From Microbacterium sp. 1S1 (GTDB lineage Bacteria; Actinomycetota; Actinomycetes; Actinomycetales; Microbacteriaceae), in contig NZ_CP043430.1 of the NCBI RefSeq assembly GCF_008271365.1, forward strand, positions 124,001 through 188,000: a stretch of DNA of 64,000 nucleotides, given 5' to 3'. Every line of letters starts with the position of its first letter. Within the stretch, counting starts at the first letter, position 1. Positions 50,480 to 61,849 of the stretch are shown piece by piece. The translations under genes and the position numbers were made by a program. The notes under the pieces were generated by a model. The model was not told the DNA's origin, did not search any database, and was given only the letters and a program-made list of their open reading frames with translations.

Positions 50480-51841
50480 TCAGGCGCCGGCGAGCGCCGC
50501 GGCCACGACGTCGAGACCTTCGTTCAGCAGGTCGTCGCCGATGGACAGCGGCGGGAGGAAGCGGATCACGTTGCCGTAGGTGCCGCACGTGAGGACGATG
50601 ACGCCCTGCGCGATGCAGGCCTTGGCCACTGCGGCCGTGAGCGCGGCGTCGGGCGCCTTCGTCTCCGGGTCGACGAACTCGGCGGCCACCATGGCACCGT
50701 GACCGCGGACGTCGCCGATGCGGGCGTCTTCGGCCTGGAGGGCGGTCAGGCGGCCGATGAGGACCTCGCCGATCTCTCGAGCCCGCTCGATGACACCGTC
50801 GTTCTCGAACACGTCGATCGACGCGAGTGCCGCGGCGCAGGCGATCGGGTTGCCGCCGTACGTGCCGCCCAGCCCGCCCGTGTGCGAAGCGTCCATGATC
50901 TCGGCGCGACCGGTCACCGCCGCGAGCGGCAGCCCGCCGGCGATGCCCTTGGCCGTGGTGATGAGGTCGGGCTCGATGCCGAAGATCTCGCTGGCGAACA
51001 TGTGGCCCGTGCGAGCGAAGCCGGTCTGGACCTCGTCGGCGATGAAGACGACGCCGTTCGCACGGCACCAGTCCACGATCGCCGGGAGGAAACCGTCGGC
51101 GGGGACGATGAAGCCGCCCTCACCCTGGATGGGCTCGATGATGACGGCCGCGAGGTTGTCGGCCCCGATCTGCTTCTCGAGCTGGAGGATGACGCGGGCC
51201 GCAGCCTCGCCGCCCTCCAGGCCGTCGCGGAACGGGTAGGACATCGGCGCGCGGTACACCTCGGGAGCGAACGGCCCGAAGCCGCTCTTGTAGGGCATCG
51301 ACTTCGCGGTCAGGGCCATGGTGAGGTTCGTGCGGCCGTGGTAGCCGTGATCGAACGCGACGACCGCCTGGCGACCGGTGTGCTTGCGGGCGATCTTGAT
51401 CGCGTTCTCGACGGCCTCCGCGCCGGAGTTGAACAGGGCGCTCTTCTTGGCGAAGTCTCCGGGGGTGACGCGGTTGAGCGCCTCGGCCACGCCGACGTAC
51501 GACTCGTACGGCGAGATCATGAAGCAGGTGTGCGTGAACTGCGCGGCCTGCGCGGCGACGGCGGCGGCGACCTTGGGATGCGCGTTGCCAACCGTGGTGA
51601 CGGCGATGCCGGAGCCGAGGTCGATGAGCGAGTTGCCGTCGGCGTCGACGACGACTCCTCCGCCGGCCGCGACGGCGGCGACGGGCACGGTGTGGCCGAC
51701 GCCGGCGGCGACCGCGTCCGCCTTGCGGGCGAGGACCTCGGCCGAGCGCGGGCCGGGGAGTTCCGTGACGAGGCGACGCTCCTGCGGGAGGTCGGGGCCG
51801 CCGAGGGGGACTGCGGGTGCTGCGGTGTCGAGGAGAGCCAT
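50480..51841 (-). CDS. gabT: 4-aminobutyrate aminotransferase
   Basis: 453 residues of the class III PLP aminotransferase family. The phosphate-binding region FNSGAEAVENAIKIAR, the VFIADEVQTGFARTG motif and the PLP lysine in ITTAKGIAGGLPL are all present, as in GabT. It converts GABA and 2-oxoglutarate to succinate semialdehyde and glutamate. First gene of the block, divergent from a PucR-type regulator. Confidence 0.94.
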   Translation of the reverse strand: MALLDTAAPAVPLGGPDLPQERRLVTELPGPRSAEVLARKADAVAAGVGHTVPVAAVAAGGGVVVDADGNSLIDLGSGIAVTTVGNAHPKVAAAVAAQAAQFTHTCFMISPYESYVGVAEALNRVTPGDFAKKSALFNSGAEAVENAIKIARKHTGRQAVVAFDHGYHGRTNLTMALTAKSMPYKSGFGPFAPEVYRAPMSYPFRDGLEGGEAAARVILQLEKQIGADNLAAVIIEPIQGEGGFIVPADGFLPAIVDWCRANGVVFIADEVQTGFARTGHMFASEIFGIEPDLITTAKGIAGGLPLAAVTGRAEIMDASHTGGLGGTYGGNPIACAAALASIDVFENDGVIERAREIGEVLIGRLTALQAEDARIGDVRGHGAMVAAEFVDPETKAPDAALTAAVAKACIAQGVIVLTCGTYGNVIRFLPPLSIGDDLLNEGLDVVAAALAGA

Positions 51842-51884
51842 GTCGCGAGCGTACGACCGGCACGGAGACGCCCGCATTCGCCGA

Positions 51885-51929
51885 GTCGTACAATCGGAGA
51901 ATTGATTTCGCCACGTCGTACAACGGAGA
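51885..51929. promoter_or_regulatory. Direct repeats between gabT and the PucR-type gene
   Basis: GTCGTACAATCGGAGA (51885-51900) and GTCGTACAACGGAGA (51915-51929) are 30 bases apart; an inverted GTACGAC lies at 51851-51857. The 92-base gap separates divergent genes, so these are good candidates for the regulator's binding sites. Confidence 0.6.
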
Positions 51930-51933
51930 CCGC

Positions 51934-53442
51934 ATGGCCCTGACCGAGCCGCCCACGCTGGCCGCCCTGCTGCGGCGCCGCGACCTCGAGCTGCGCCTCG
52001 TCTCCACTCCGGCGGGGCTCCCGGACGGAGCGCTCGACCGACCGTTGCGCTGGGTCCACAGCTCGGACCTCGCCGACCCGACGCCCTTCCTCGCCGAAGA
52101 CCTCGTCCTGCTCACCACCGGGACGCAGTTCGACGACCCCGACGCCATCGCCCCCTACGTCGTTCGCCTCGCCGAGCGCGGCGTGCTCGGCCTCGGTTTC
52201 GGCACCGACGTGCACCGCTCCGGCACGCCGGAGGAGCTGATCGCCGCCTGCGGGGCACAGGGCATCCCCCTGTTCGAGGTGCCGTACCGCACCCCGTTCA
52301 TCGCCGTGGCGCGCGCTCACTCCGAGGCGATCGCGGCACAGGCCTATGCCCGGCGCACCTGGGCGCTGGACACCCAGCGCGCCCTTGCCCTGGCGGCCCT
52401 CCGCCCCCGAGGGCTGGAGGCCATCATCACGGAGCTCGGCCGCCGGCTCGACACGTGGGCCGGGATGTTCGACGCGGCGGGCGACCTGCTCGTCGGCCAG
52501 CCTCGCGACGCGATCTCCGCGGAGGTCCGCGAGCAGCTCGGCGGCCGGGTCCGGGAGATCCTCGACCGCGGGCTCGAGGCGGGACAGTCGCTCACGATCG
52601 CCGCGCACACCTTCATGCTCTTCACCGTCGGCCGCGGCGGGCATCTCCGCGGGGTGATCGCCGTCGCCGCCGACGCCCTCGACCAGGAGGCGCGGGCCGT
52701 CGTCACCTCGGTCATCGCGATGGCGGGCCTCGCGAGGGAGCAGAGCGAACAGCTCGCGCGCGGCCGACGTCGGCTGCACACCCAGTTACTGCGGTCGCTG
52801 CTCGGCGACGACCCCGCCATCGCCCGCCGAGTGCTCGGCGGTCTTCCCCCCGCTCCCGTGGTGGTCGCCGTGACCGGAGACGCCCCGGCGGAGCCGCTTC
52901 TCGACTGGTGGGAGCGCCGCCGGGCCGAGCACGGCACCGCCGCGTTCCTCGCGGACTCCGAGGACGGAGTCGTGATGTGCGTCTCCGCCATAGACGACGC
53001 CCTCCTGGATGACGTGGCCACGCGCTTCTCCGCTCGCGTCGGCGTCTCCGCTCCGGAGGGGTACGACGCGTTCTCGCGCGCGCACGGCCAGGCCCTCGTG
53101 GCGCTGCGACAACCGGGCACGAGCGGGGTCGTCCGCTACGCGGACACCGTCGGCTCCCGCCTGCTGACCGCACTCGCCACGGATGAAGCGCGGCTGGTCG
53201 CGGAATCCCGGCTCGCCCCGCTCCGCGAGCACGATGCCGCCCATGGCACGGCGCTGGAGCATGCCCTGCGCACCTGGCTCGATCACGATGCCCGCGCCGA
53301 GCAGGCCGCAGCCGCCCTCGGCATCCACCGCCACACCCTCCGCTCTCGGGTCGCCCATGCCGGCGCGCTCCTCGGCGCCGACCTGACGACCTTCCCCGCC
53401 AGGGCCGAGGTGTGGGCGCTGCTGCAGACCGCCCGCGACTGA
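51934..53442 (+). CDS. PucR-family transcriptional regulator
   Basis: 502 residues: an N-terminal PucR domain (about 8-130), a middle sensor region, and a C-terminal helix-turn-helix (RAEQAAAALGIHRHTLRSRV). ATG 51934 has ACGGAGA upstream. PucR-type activators control GABA genes in Corynebacterium (GabR). Divergent placement next to gabT points to the same role here, with GABA or an aldehyde as possible effector. Confidence 0.92.
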   Translation: MALTEPPTLAALLRRRDLELRLVSTPAGLPDGALDRPLRWVHSSDLADPTPFLAEDLVLLTTGTQFDDPDAIAPYVVRLAERGVLGLGFGTDVHRSGTPEELIAACGAQGIPLFEVPYRTPFIAVARAHSEAIAAQAYARRTWALDTQRALALAALRPRGLEAIITELGRRLDTWAGMFDAAGDLLVGQPRDAISAEVREQLGGRVREILDRGLEAGQSLTIAAHTFMLFTVGRGGHLRGVIAVAADALDQEARAVVTSVIAMAGLAREQSEQLARGRRRLHTQLLRSLLGDDPAIARRVLGGLPPAPVVVAVTGDAPAEPLLDWWERRRAEHGTAAFLADSEDGVVMCVSAIDDALLDDVATRFSARVGVSAPEGYDAFSRAHGQALVALRQPGTSGVVRYADTVGSRLLTALATDEARLVAESRLAPLREHDAAHGTALEHALRTWLDHDARAEQAAAALGIHRHTLRSRVAHAGALLGADLTTFPARAEVWALLQTARD

Positions 53443-53576
53443 CCGGCACCGGCCCCGTCCGTCCCCGCCCCCGCGCCGCCTGCACGACCTTGCGACGCCT
53501 GCACGACGAATCCCCCCGTCCGATCGTGCATCTGCAACACGATCGTGCCTCCGAGGGTCGGAGACGGGTCAGGGGG

Positions 53577-54701
53577 TCACGCCGGCGTCGACCGGAGCGG
53601 CCAGGCCGGCCACCAGCCGTCGTCGAGCTCTCGAAGCAGAGCGGCGGCACGCTCCCGCTCCTCCGCCGGCAGCTCCGGGGCGGGACCGGAACTGCTCTCC
53701 CGCTGATCCCCGTCCGGGGAACGGAGCTCCGTGTACGACCACGCGCGTCGTCCCACGGGGTACTTCTCCCGGAAGCCTCCGGCGGCGATCGACAGCAGGA
53801 TCCGCTCCAGCTCGTCCGCTGCGGTCTCGGCGGTCTCGTCGCAGGCATCGCACGTGCAGGACGGCACGGTCGCATGGAAGAGGGCTCCCGCCTCGACGCG
53901 GACGACGGGTGGGGTCGGCGTGACCGTGATCCGCGCACCGGCCGTCGGTTCCATCACGACGCGCTCCGTCCCGCCCTCTCCCGGCTCTCGCCGCACCGTG
54001 ACCTCGTACTCGCGGAAGAGGTGTTCGACGATCGCATCGGCCACGAGGAGCAGCGGCGCGAAGCGCTCCGGATGGGACTCACGGGAGTACGACTCCTCGG
54101 CCGGGGTGCCATCGGACCAGCGGTGTCCGTACCGGATGACCTCGCCGCGGTCGTCGAGGAACGTCGGGGTCGGGAGAGCGGGACGGACGTACGCGTGTGC
54201 CGGGACGACGGCCGTCGGAGCGGAGTCCTCCTCGGACAGCGCCCTCATCTCCTCGTCGTCACGATCGTCCTGCTCCCACGAGCCGAGCATCTGGAGGAAC
54301 GCGTTCCGCTGGTCGGGCTGCCGCACCATCCCCTGCACGAGCGCCGCGACCGGGATGGAGATGGTGTTCGTGCCGATCTCCGGTTCGCCGGTCATCCGCC
54401 ACGTCGCCGCCGGGTGCACGACCGCGATGACGTTGCCGACGAAGCGCGCGGCGGCGGCCGCGAGATCCGCACGGTCGAGGATCTCCGGGTACGCCGCCAC
54501 CACGTCCCAGGTCGCCGCGAGGTCGTCGGCCAAGACCGCCGGGTCGACCCCGTCGCTGCGCAGGAAGTCGACGAACGGCTCGAAACCGTCGACGAACCGG
54601 ACCGGCCCCCACCCGTCCTCCTGCGGCGGCATCCGCAGGATCGCCGCCGCCCCCGCCTCGGGCATCGAACCGAGCGGACCGGGGAAGACATCGCTGCTCA
54701 T
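53577..54701 (-). CDS. Uncharacterised actinobacterial protein (possibly DUF6226)
   Basis: 374 residues, acidic, without signal peptide or membrane helix. It has a Cys cluster CTCDACDETAETAADELERI near residue 285-305 and a C-terminal segment EKYPVGRRAWSYTELRSPDG. It resembles conserved hypothetical proteins of Microbacterium; I recall the DUF6226 label but am not sure. ATG 54701 is the most likely start. Downstream of ramB on the same strand, with 22 bases between. Confidence 0.75.
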   Translation of the reverse strand: MSSDVFPGPLGSMPEAGAAAILRMPPQEDGWGPVRFVDGFEPFVDFLRSDGVDPAVLADDLAATWDVVAAYPEILDRADLAAAAARFVGNVIAVVHPAATWRMTGEPEIGTNTISIPVAALVQGMVRQPDQRNAFLQMLGSWEQDDRDDEEMRALSEEDSAPTAVVPAHAYVRPALPTPTFLDDRGEVIRYGHRWSDGTPAEESYSRESHPERFAPLLLVADAIVEHLFREYEVTVRREPGEGGTERVVMEPTAGARITVTPTPPVVRVEAGALFHATVPSCTCDACDETAETAADELERILLSIAAGGFREKYPVGRRAWSYTELRSPDGDQRESSSGPAPELPAEERERAAALLRELDDGWWPAWPLRSTPA

Positions 54702-54723
54702 CGACCGAGCGTACCGAGCGACA

Positions 54724-56169
54724 TCACCGCGGCGCGTGGGACTCCAGGAACTCGTACACATCCGTGGTGTCGACACCGGGGAAGGCGCCGGTCGGCAGGG
54801 TCGCCAGGAGCGTGCGGGGGGTCTTCACGTTGGGCCAGGAGTACTCCCGCCACCGCTCCTCCAGCTCGGCGGGCGCACGGCGGCAGCACACCTCGACCGA
54901 GTGCTTCGACACGCCCCGGTGCGGGGTGTCCCTGCCCACGAACCACTTCGTGTCGTCGAACCGCACCCCGACGCTCACGGAGTGCAGGCCCTCGCTGGAT
55001 GCCTCGACGCGAGCCGTGCACCAGTAGGTGCCGTTGCCGGTGTCGGTGTACTGGTAGTACGGATTGAACCGGTCGTCCTCATCGAACACGACCCGGGATG
55101 TCCACCGCCGACAGCAGAGCTGCCCCTCGATGGCTCCGAGGCGGTCGGTCGGGAAGTTCACGTCGTCGTTCTCGTACGCCTTGGTGATCGTCCCCGATTC
55201 GTGCACCTTGAGGAAGTGCACGGGGACGTCCAGGTGCCGCGTGGCGAGGTTCGTGAACCGGTGCGCCGCCGTCTCGTACGACACGGAGTACGCGTCGCGG
55301 AGGTCCTCGATGGAGATCGCACGGCGCTGCTTCGCGTCCTTCAGCGCCGGAACGACATCCCTCTCCGGCATCAGCAGAGCGCCCGTGAGGTAGTTCGTCT
55401 CCACGCGCTGCCGGAGGAACTCGGCATAGCTGCGCGGCTCGGCGTGCCCGAGGATGCGACTGGAGAGGGCCTGCAGCACCGCGGTGCGCGCGTCGCCCTT
55501 CGCCGGGACGCTGCTCGACAGGTACAGCCGGCCGTTCGCGAGGTCGGCCACGCTGCGGGTGGTCTGAGGCAGGTCGGGCGCGTAATGCAGCGTGAAGCCG
55601 AGATAGGCCGCGATCTCGGAGGCGGTGCGCTGCGTGAGCGGACCGCCGGGGTGGCCGACCGCCGCCAGGAGCTCCGACGCCTTGGCCTCCAGGTCAGCGA
55701 AGTGGTTGTCCTGCCTGCGCATCAGGTGCCGCAGCTCGACGTTGGCCCGCCGTGCCTCTTCCGGGGTGGCCGCGCGCTCGTCCTTCAGCCGGTCGATCTC
55801 GCCGTGCAGCGCGAGCAGCGCCTTGAGGGCGTCTGTCGGGACGCTCTTGGCGATGCGGAACGGCGCGATGCCGAGAGCCTGGAAGGTCTGCCCCTTCATG
55901 GCACGCTCCAGCGCGATTTCCATCGCACTGCGCTCGTCGAGGGGCTCCCCCGCCAGGAGCGCATCGATGGTCACGCCGAGAGCCCGGGCGATCGCCTGCA
56001 GCTGCGTGAGCTTCGGTTCGCGTTTGCCGGTCTCGATCATGGAGAGCTGACTCGGCGCACGGTCGACCGCGGCGGCCAGCGCCTCCAGCGTCATGCCCTT
56101 CGTCGTCCGCACCTGGCGGATGCGCCGCCCGACGGTGAGGGCGTCGGTCTCGTCCGCGGTCTCGTCCAT
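54724..56169 (-). CDS. ramB: RamB-type regulator of acetate/glyoxylate metabolism
   Basis: 481 residues. N-terminal XRE-type helix-turn-helix ([26 protein letters not shown] in the region 25-50), a middle IrrE/ImmA-like region ([21 protein letters not shown]), and the C-terminal domain with conserved cysteines ([17 protein letters not shown]) of short-chain fatty acyl regulators. Related to RamB of Corynebacterium and Mycobacterium, which represses aceA/aceB. Divergent from aceA, 242 bases between starts. Confidence 0.9.
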   Translation of the reverse strand: MDETADETDALTVGRRIRQVRTTKGMTLEALAAAVDRAPSQLSMIETGKREPKLTQLQAIARALGVTIDALLAGEPLDERSAMEIALERAMKGQTFQALGIAPFRIAKSVPTDALKALLALHGEIDRLKDERAATPEEARRANVELRHLMRRQDNHFADLEAKASELLAAVGHPGGPLTQRTASEIAAYLGFTLHYAPDLPQTTRSVADLANGRLYLSSSVPAKGDARTAVLQALSSRILGHAEPRSYAEFLRQRVETNYLTGALLMPERDVVPALKDAKQRRAISIEDLRDAYSVSYETAAHRFTNLATRHLDVPVHFLKVHESGTITKAYENDDVNFPTDRLGAIEGQLCCRRWTSRVVFDEDDRFNPYYQYTDTGNGTYWCTARVEASSEGLHSVSVGVRFDDTKWFVGRDTPHRGVSKHSVEVCCRRAPAELEERWREYSWPNVKTPRTLLATLPTGAFPGVDTTDVYEFLESHAPR

Positions 56170-56411
56170 CTCGGCTCCTTCCGGCCGGTCCGCCCGCGTC
56201 GGTGCGGGATCGGAAACGCTCCGCGGAGGTCCGCGCCGGGCCCATTCTCGATCCCGGCTCAGCGGAAGAGCGGTGCGTGGAGGCCGAGTCTGTCACGAAA
56301 ACAGAAATTCGCGCAAACTTCTCCCTAAATCCGGTCGGGAGACTCGAAGAACTTCACCCAGAGTGGAGGCACGCCACCGGCACCGACGCCGGTTCCATCC
56401 GAGGAGACACC

Positions 56412-57737
56412 ATGACCAACACCGCAGCGACCCCCACCCCGCGCCCCGCCGGCCTGCGCGCCGGCGACCAGGTCGAGACGGCCGCGGAGCTCCAGGAGAG
56501 CTGGGACACCGACCCGCGCTGGGACGGCGTCGAGCGCACCTACTCCGCGGAGGACGTCATCCGCATCCGCGGCTCGGTCCGCGAGGACGCCACTCTCGCC
56601 CGCCGCGGCGCGGAGAACCTGTGGAATCTCCTGCACACGGAGGACTACATCCGGGCGCTCGGCGCCTACACCGGCGGCCAGGCCGTGCAGCAGGTCCGGG
56701 CCGGACTCAAGGCCATCTACCTCTCCGGCTGGCAGGTCGCTGCGGACGGCAACCTCGCCGGACAGACCTACCCCGACCAGTCGCTCTACCCCGCGAACTC
56801 GGTCCCCGCGGTCGTGCGCCGCATCAACAACGCCCTGCTGCGGCAGGACCAGCTCGAGCACGCCGAGGGGGAGATCACGCAGGACTGGCTCGCCCCGATC
56901 GTGGCCGATGCCGAGGCCGGATTCGGCGGTCCGCTCAACGCGTACGAACTCGCCCAGTCGCTCATCCAGGCCGGCGCCGCCGGGATCCACTGGGAGGACC
57001 AGCTCGCGAGCGAGAAGAAGTGCGGTCACCTCGGCGGCAAGGTGCTCGTGCCCGCGCAGCAGCACATCCGCACGCTGAACGCGGCCCGACTCGCGGCGGA
57101 CGTCGCCGGCGTCCCGACCGTCATTATCGCCCGCACCGACGCTCTCGCCGCCGATCTGCTCACGAGCGACGTCGACGAGCGGGACCGGGAGTTCACCACC
57201 GGCGAGCGCACGTCCGAGGGCTTCTACCGGATCCGCCCGGGCATCGAGTCGGTCATCAGCCGCGGCCTCGCGTTCGCCCCCTACGCCGACCTGCTCTGGG
57301 TCGAGACCGGGGAGCCGGACATCGCGCTGGCACGGGAGTTCGCCGCGGCGATCCACGCGCAGTTCCCCGGTAAGCTCCTGGCTTACAACTGCTCGCCGAG
57401 CTTCAACTGGAAGCGCCACCTGTCGGACGCCGAGATCGCGACGTTCCAGCAGGAGCTGGCAGACCTGGGTTACAAGTTCCAGTTCATCACTCTGGCCGGC
57501 TTCCACGCCCTGAACCACTCCATGTTCGACCTCGCCCGTGGCTACGCCGAGCGCGCCATGAGCGCCTACGTCGAGCTGCAGGAAGCCGAGTTCGCCGCGG
57601 AAGCCGACGGCTACACCGCCACCAAGCACCAGCGCGAGGCGGGCACCGGCTACTTCGACGTCATCTCCACCGCGCTCAACCCCGACAGCGCGACCCTCGC
57701 CCTCGCCGGCTCCACCGAGGCCGCTCAGTTCCACTGA
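56412..57737 (+). CDS. aceA: Isocitrate lyase
   Basis: 441 residues. The active-site signature KKCGH is at 202-206 (catalytic Cys204). ATG 56412 follows GAGGAG at good spacing. It splits isocitrate into succinate and glyoxylate, allowing growth on acetate or fatty acids. The promoter region 56170-56411 holds TTCGCGCAAACTT-like sequence (near 56308) that loosely resembles RamB sites. aceB follows. Confidence 0.96.
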   Translation: MTNTAATPTPRPAGLRAGDQVETAAELQESWDTDPRWDGVERTYSAEDVIRIRGSVREDATLARRGAENLWNLLHTEDYIRALGAYTGGQAVQQVRAGLKAIYLSGWQVAADGNLAGQTYPDQSLYPANSVPAVVRRINNALLRQDQLEHAEGEITQDWLAPIVADAEAGFGGPLNAYELAQSLIQAGAAGIHWEDQLASEKKCGHLGGKVLVPAQQHIRTLNAARLAADVAGVPTVIIARTDALAADLLTSDVDERDREFTTGERTSEGFYRIRPGIESVISRGLAFAPYADLLWVETGEPDIALAREFAAAIHAQFPGKLLAYNCSPSFNWKRHLSDAEIATFQQELADLGYKFQFITLAGFHALNHSMFDLARGYAERAMSAYVELQEAEFAAEADGYTATKHQREAGTGYFDVISTALNPDSATLALAGSTEAAQFH

Positions 57738-57764
57738 CCCAGTTCCACTGACCCACTTCCACCG

Positions 57765-57845
57765 AGACCCCCGGTTCTCGTCGAGACCCCGCCCCGCACA
57801 CGCCGGGAGCCCCGGGGTATCGACGACAACCCGGGGGCTCGGCAT
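57765..57845. repeat. GAGACCCC-type repeat with hairpin in the aceA-aceB gap
   Basis: Two GAGACCCC units are followed by a GC-rich hairpin (GAGCCCC ... GGGGCTC, 57807-57840). The element resembles the larger one at 63062-63140, which also ends in GGGGGCTCGG. It may attenuate aceB relative to aceA. Confidence 0.55.
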
Positions 57846-57863
57846 AAGGCAAAGGACAACATC

Positions 57864-59498
<1,635 letters not shown>

Positions 59499-59582
59499 CG
59501 ACGCCGGGATGCCGCGGACCTCGAGGTCCGCGGCATCCCGCGTCCCGCCCGGCCCCTCCCCTGGCGGGCGTAGCCTGGAGCC

Positions 59583-60014
59583 ATGAGCGCCGTATGGAAC
59601 AGCATCGCCGAGGAGTTCCTGCACCTCTACCCGCGGGGGCGACGCCTGCTCGCGGTCGCCGGGGCCGACGCCGAGCGGTCCCGCGTCGCGGCCGACGAGC
59701 TCGCGGCCGCGCTGACCGCCGCCGGCCAGAGCGTCGAGCGCGCGCACACCGCCGACGGTGAGGAAGCCGCCCTCCGCGCCGACCTGGTGGGGCCCTTCCG
59801 CGCCACCGAGAGCGATTCCGTGCTCGTCGTCTCCGGCCCGGGGGCGATCGTGACTCCGAGCGCGCGTGGCATGTGGAACTACGTGCTCTGGCAGCTCGCG
59901 GGAGACGAGCCCCCGCATACCGCAGCGAACGCTCTCGTCGACATGACCGACCCCGAGCATCCGACGCGGCGCTTCGCCGACTACTGCGCCGTGCCTTCCT
60001 CTTTCGAGACCTGA
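59583..60014 (+). CDS. Uncharacterised small protein
   Basis: 143 residues with no recognised domain. The order of alternating beta strands and helices (RRLLAVAGAD, SDSVLVVSGPGAIVTP) suggests a small alpha/beta fold. GPGAIVTPSARGMWNYVLWQL is its most distinctive segment. No signal peptide. Located between aceB and the ald regulator; no functional clue from neighbours. Confidence 0.8.
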   Translation: MSAVWNSIAEEFLHLYPRGRRLLAVAGADAERSRVAADELAAALTAAGQSVERAHTADGEEAALRADLVGPFRATESDSVLVVSGPGAIVTPSARGMWNYVLWQLAGDEPPHTAANALVDMTDPEHPTRRFADYCAVPSSFET

Positions 60015-60033
60015 GAGCGCGCCGCCCGGCGGC

Positions 60034-60543
60034 TCAGTGGAACGACGCCGCGACCGAGTTGCGGTGGTAATCGAACACGATGCTCGTGCGGGTCGACGCC
60101 ACGCTGCTCTGCGCCGACAGATGCTCGAGCACGAACTCGCGCATCTCCGAGGAATCGGCGACGGCGATGTGCAGGAGGAAGTCGTCGTCTCCGCCGAGGA
60201 AGAACACCTGGATCACCTGCGGGAGCGCACGCACGCGGTCGGCGAACTCGACGATGCTCTCCCGTCGCGCGGCCGGGCGAAGACTCACGCCGATGATCGC
60301 CTGCAGTCCTGCGCCGAGCTCGCGTTCGTCGACGCTCGCGTGGAACCCGGTGATGACCCCCCGCTCGATCAGGCCGCGCAACCGCGCGTGCGCCGTCGAC
60401 GGGGCGACGCCGAGACGGCCCGCGAGCTCGGCGTTCGTCATCCGCCCGTCCGCAGTGAGCAGCTGCACGATCCGCGCGTCGGTGGGATCCAGGGCGGGCG
60501 CCCGAACGCTGTTCGGCTCGGATGACGCGGAGGTGGTAGTCAT
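60034..60543 (-). CDS. Lrp/AsnC-family regulator of alanine dehydrogenase
   Basis: 169 residues: N-terminal helix-turn-helix (MTNAELAGRLGVAPSTAHARL) and C-terminal RAM ligand-binding domain (GAGLQAIIGVSLRP, VIQVFFLGGDDDFLLHIAV). Divergent from ald, 116 bases between starts, as AldR in mycobacteria. Starts at 60543 and 60552 are both possible; neither has a ribosome site, so the mRNA may be leaderless. Confidence 0.9.
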   Translation of the reverse strand: MTTTSASSEPNSVRAPALDPTDARIVQLLTADGRMTNAELAGRLGVAPSTAHARLRGLIERGVITGFHASVDERELGAGLQAIIGVSLRPAARRESIVEFADRVRALPQVIQVFFLGGDDDFLLHIAVADSSEMREFVLEHLSAQSSVASTRTSIVFDYHRNSVAASFH

Positions 60544-60659
60544 ACGAAGCATTATTCAGGATCACCCCATCTGCCGAAGAGCCTTCAGGGAATCTGTCCA
60601 ATCCTCGACGTTTCTGCGATCCTAGGCTGCACCCCGCGCACCCCGAACCAGGAGGATCG

Positions 60660-61754
60660 ATGAAGATCGGCGTCCCGACCGAAGTCAAGAACAACGAGAA
60701 CCGCGTCGCCCTCACCCCGGCCGGAGCCGATCGGCTCGTGCGGGAGGGCCACCGCGTGCTCGTGCAGTCCGGCGCCGGCATCGGGTCGAGCATCGACGAC
60801 GACGCGTACCGTGCGGCGGGCGCCGAGATCGTCCAGGATGCGGCCGAGGCGTGGGGCGAGGCCGATCTGCTCATCAAGGTCAAGGAGCCGATCGCCGAGG
60901 AGTACGGTTTCCTCCGCCCGGACCTCACGCTCTTCACGTACCTTCACCTCGCGGCCGACCGCCCGCTGACCGAGGCCCTCGTCGCCGCGGGAACGACGGC
61001 CGTCGCCTATGAGACCGTGCAGCTGCCGGATCGCACCCTGCCGTTGCTGGTGCCGATGAGCGAGATCGCCGGACGCCTCTCCGTCGTCATGGGATCGCAT
61101 TCGCTGCTGCGCTCGCAGGGCGGCCGCGGCATGCTGCTGGGCGGGATCGCCGGCACCCCGCGGGCGAAGACCGTCGTGATCGGCGGCGGTGTCGCGGGCG
61201 AGCACGCCGCCGCGAACGCACTCGGACTCGGCTCGAAGGTCACCGTCGTCGACGTGGCGCTCCCCCGGCTCCGCGACCTGGAGCACCGCTACGGAGGGGC
61301 GCTGGAGACACGCGCCTCCAGCCGGTACGACATCGCCGAGGAGCTGACGACGGCGGACCTCGTGATCGGCTCGGTCCTCATCCCCGGCGCCGCGGCCCCC
61401 AAGCTCGTGACGGACGACATGGTCGCGGCCATGAAGCCCGGGTCGGTCCTCGTGGACATCGCGATCGACCAGGGCGGCTGCTTCGAGGGCTCCCGCCCGA
61501 CGACGCACGACGACCCGACCTTCACCGTGCACGAGTCGATCTACTACTGCGTCACGAACATGCCGGGGGCCGTGCCGACGACCGCGACCCGCGCCCTGAC
61601 GAACGCCACCCTCCCCTATGTCTCCGCGATCGCAGCGAAGGGCTGGGAGCGGGCGGCGTCCGACGACGCTGCTCTCGCCAGGGGCCTCAACGTGCAGGGC
61701 GGGCGCATCACGCTGGACGCGGTGGCCCGGGCGCACGGCCTCGACGCCTCCTGA
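60660..61754 (+). CDS. ald: Alanine dehydrogenase
   Basis: 364 residues. Substrate-binding Arg15, Lys75 and His96 of the family are in place, and the NAD-binding [15 protein letters not shown] motif is intact. It interconverts L-alanine and pyruvate plus ammonia. ATG 60660 follows CCAGGAGGA. The divergent Lrp-type gene probably encodes its activator. Confidence 0.95.
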   Translation: MKIGVPTEVKNNENRVALTPAGADRLVREGHRVLVQSGAGIGSSIDDDAYRAAGAEIVQDAAEAWGEADLLIKVKEPIAEEYGFLRPDLTLFTYLHLAADRPLTEALVAAGTTAVAYETVQLPDRTLPLLVPMSEIAGRLSVVMGSHSLLRSQGGRGMLLGGIAGTPRAKTVVIGGGVAGEHAAANALGLGSKVTVVDVALPRLRDLEHRYGGALETRASSRYDIAEELTTADLVIGSVLIPGAAAPKLVTDDMVAAMKPGSVLVDIAIDQGGCFEGSRPTTHDDPTFTVHESIYYCVTNMPGAVPTTATRALTNATLPYVSAIAAKGWERAASDDAALARGLNVQGGRITLDAVARAHGLDAS

Positions 61755-61782
61755 CGCCCCGGGGCCATCATCCCCACGCCGA

Positions 61783-61798
61783 AAGAACCGGGGTTCTT
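61783..61798. terminator. Small hairpin after ald
   Basis: AAGAACC / GGTTCTT inverted repeat with a 2-base centre, 30 bases after ald. A weak terminator candidate. Confidence 0.4.
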
Positions 61799-61849
61799 GA
61801 TGACGACACCCCCGGCCGCTCGCGAGGCGACCCGAGTACGCTCGTAACC

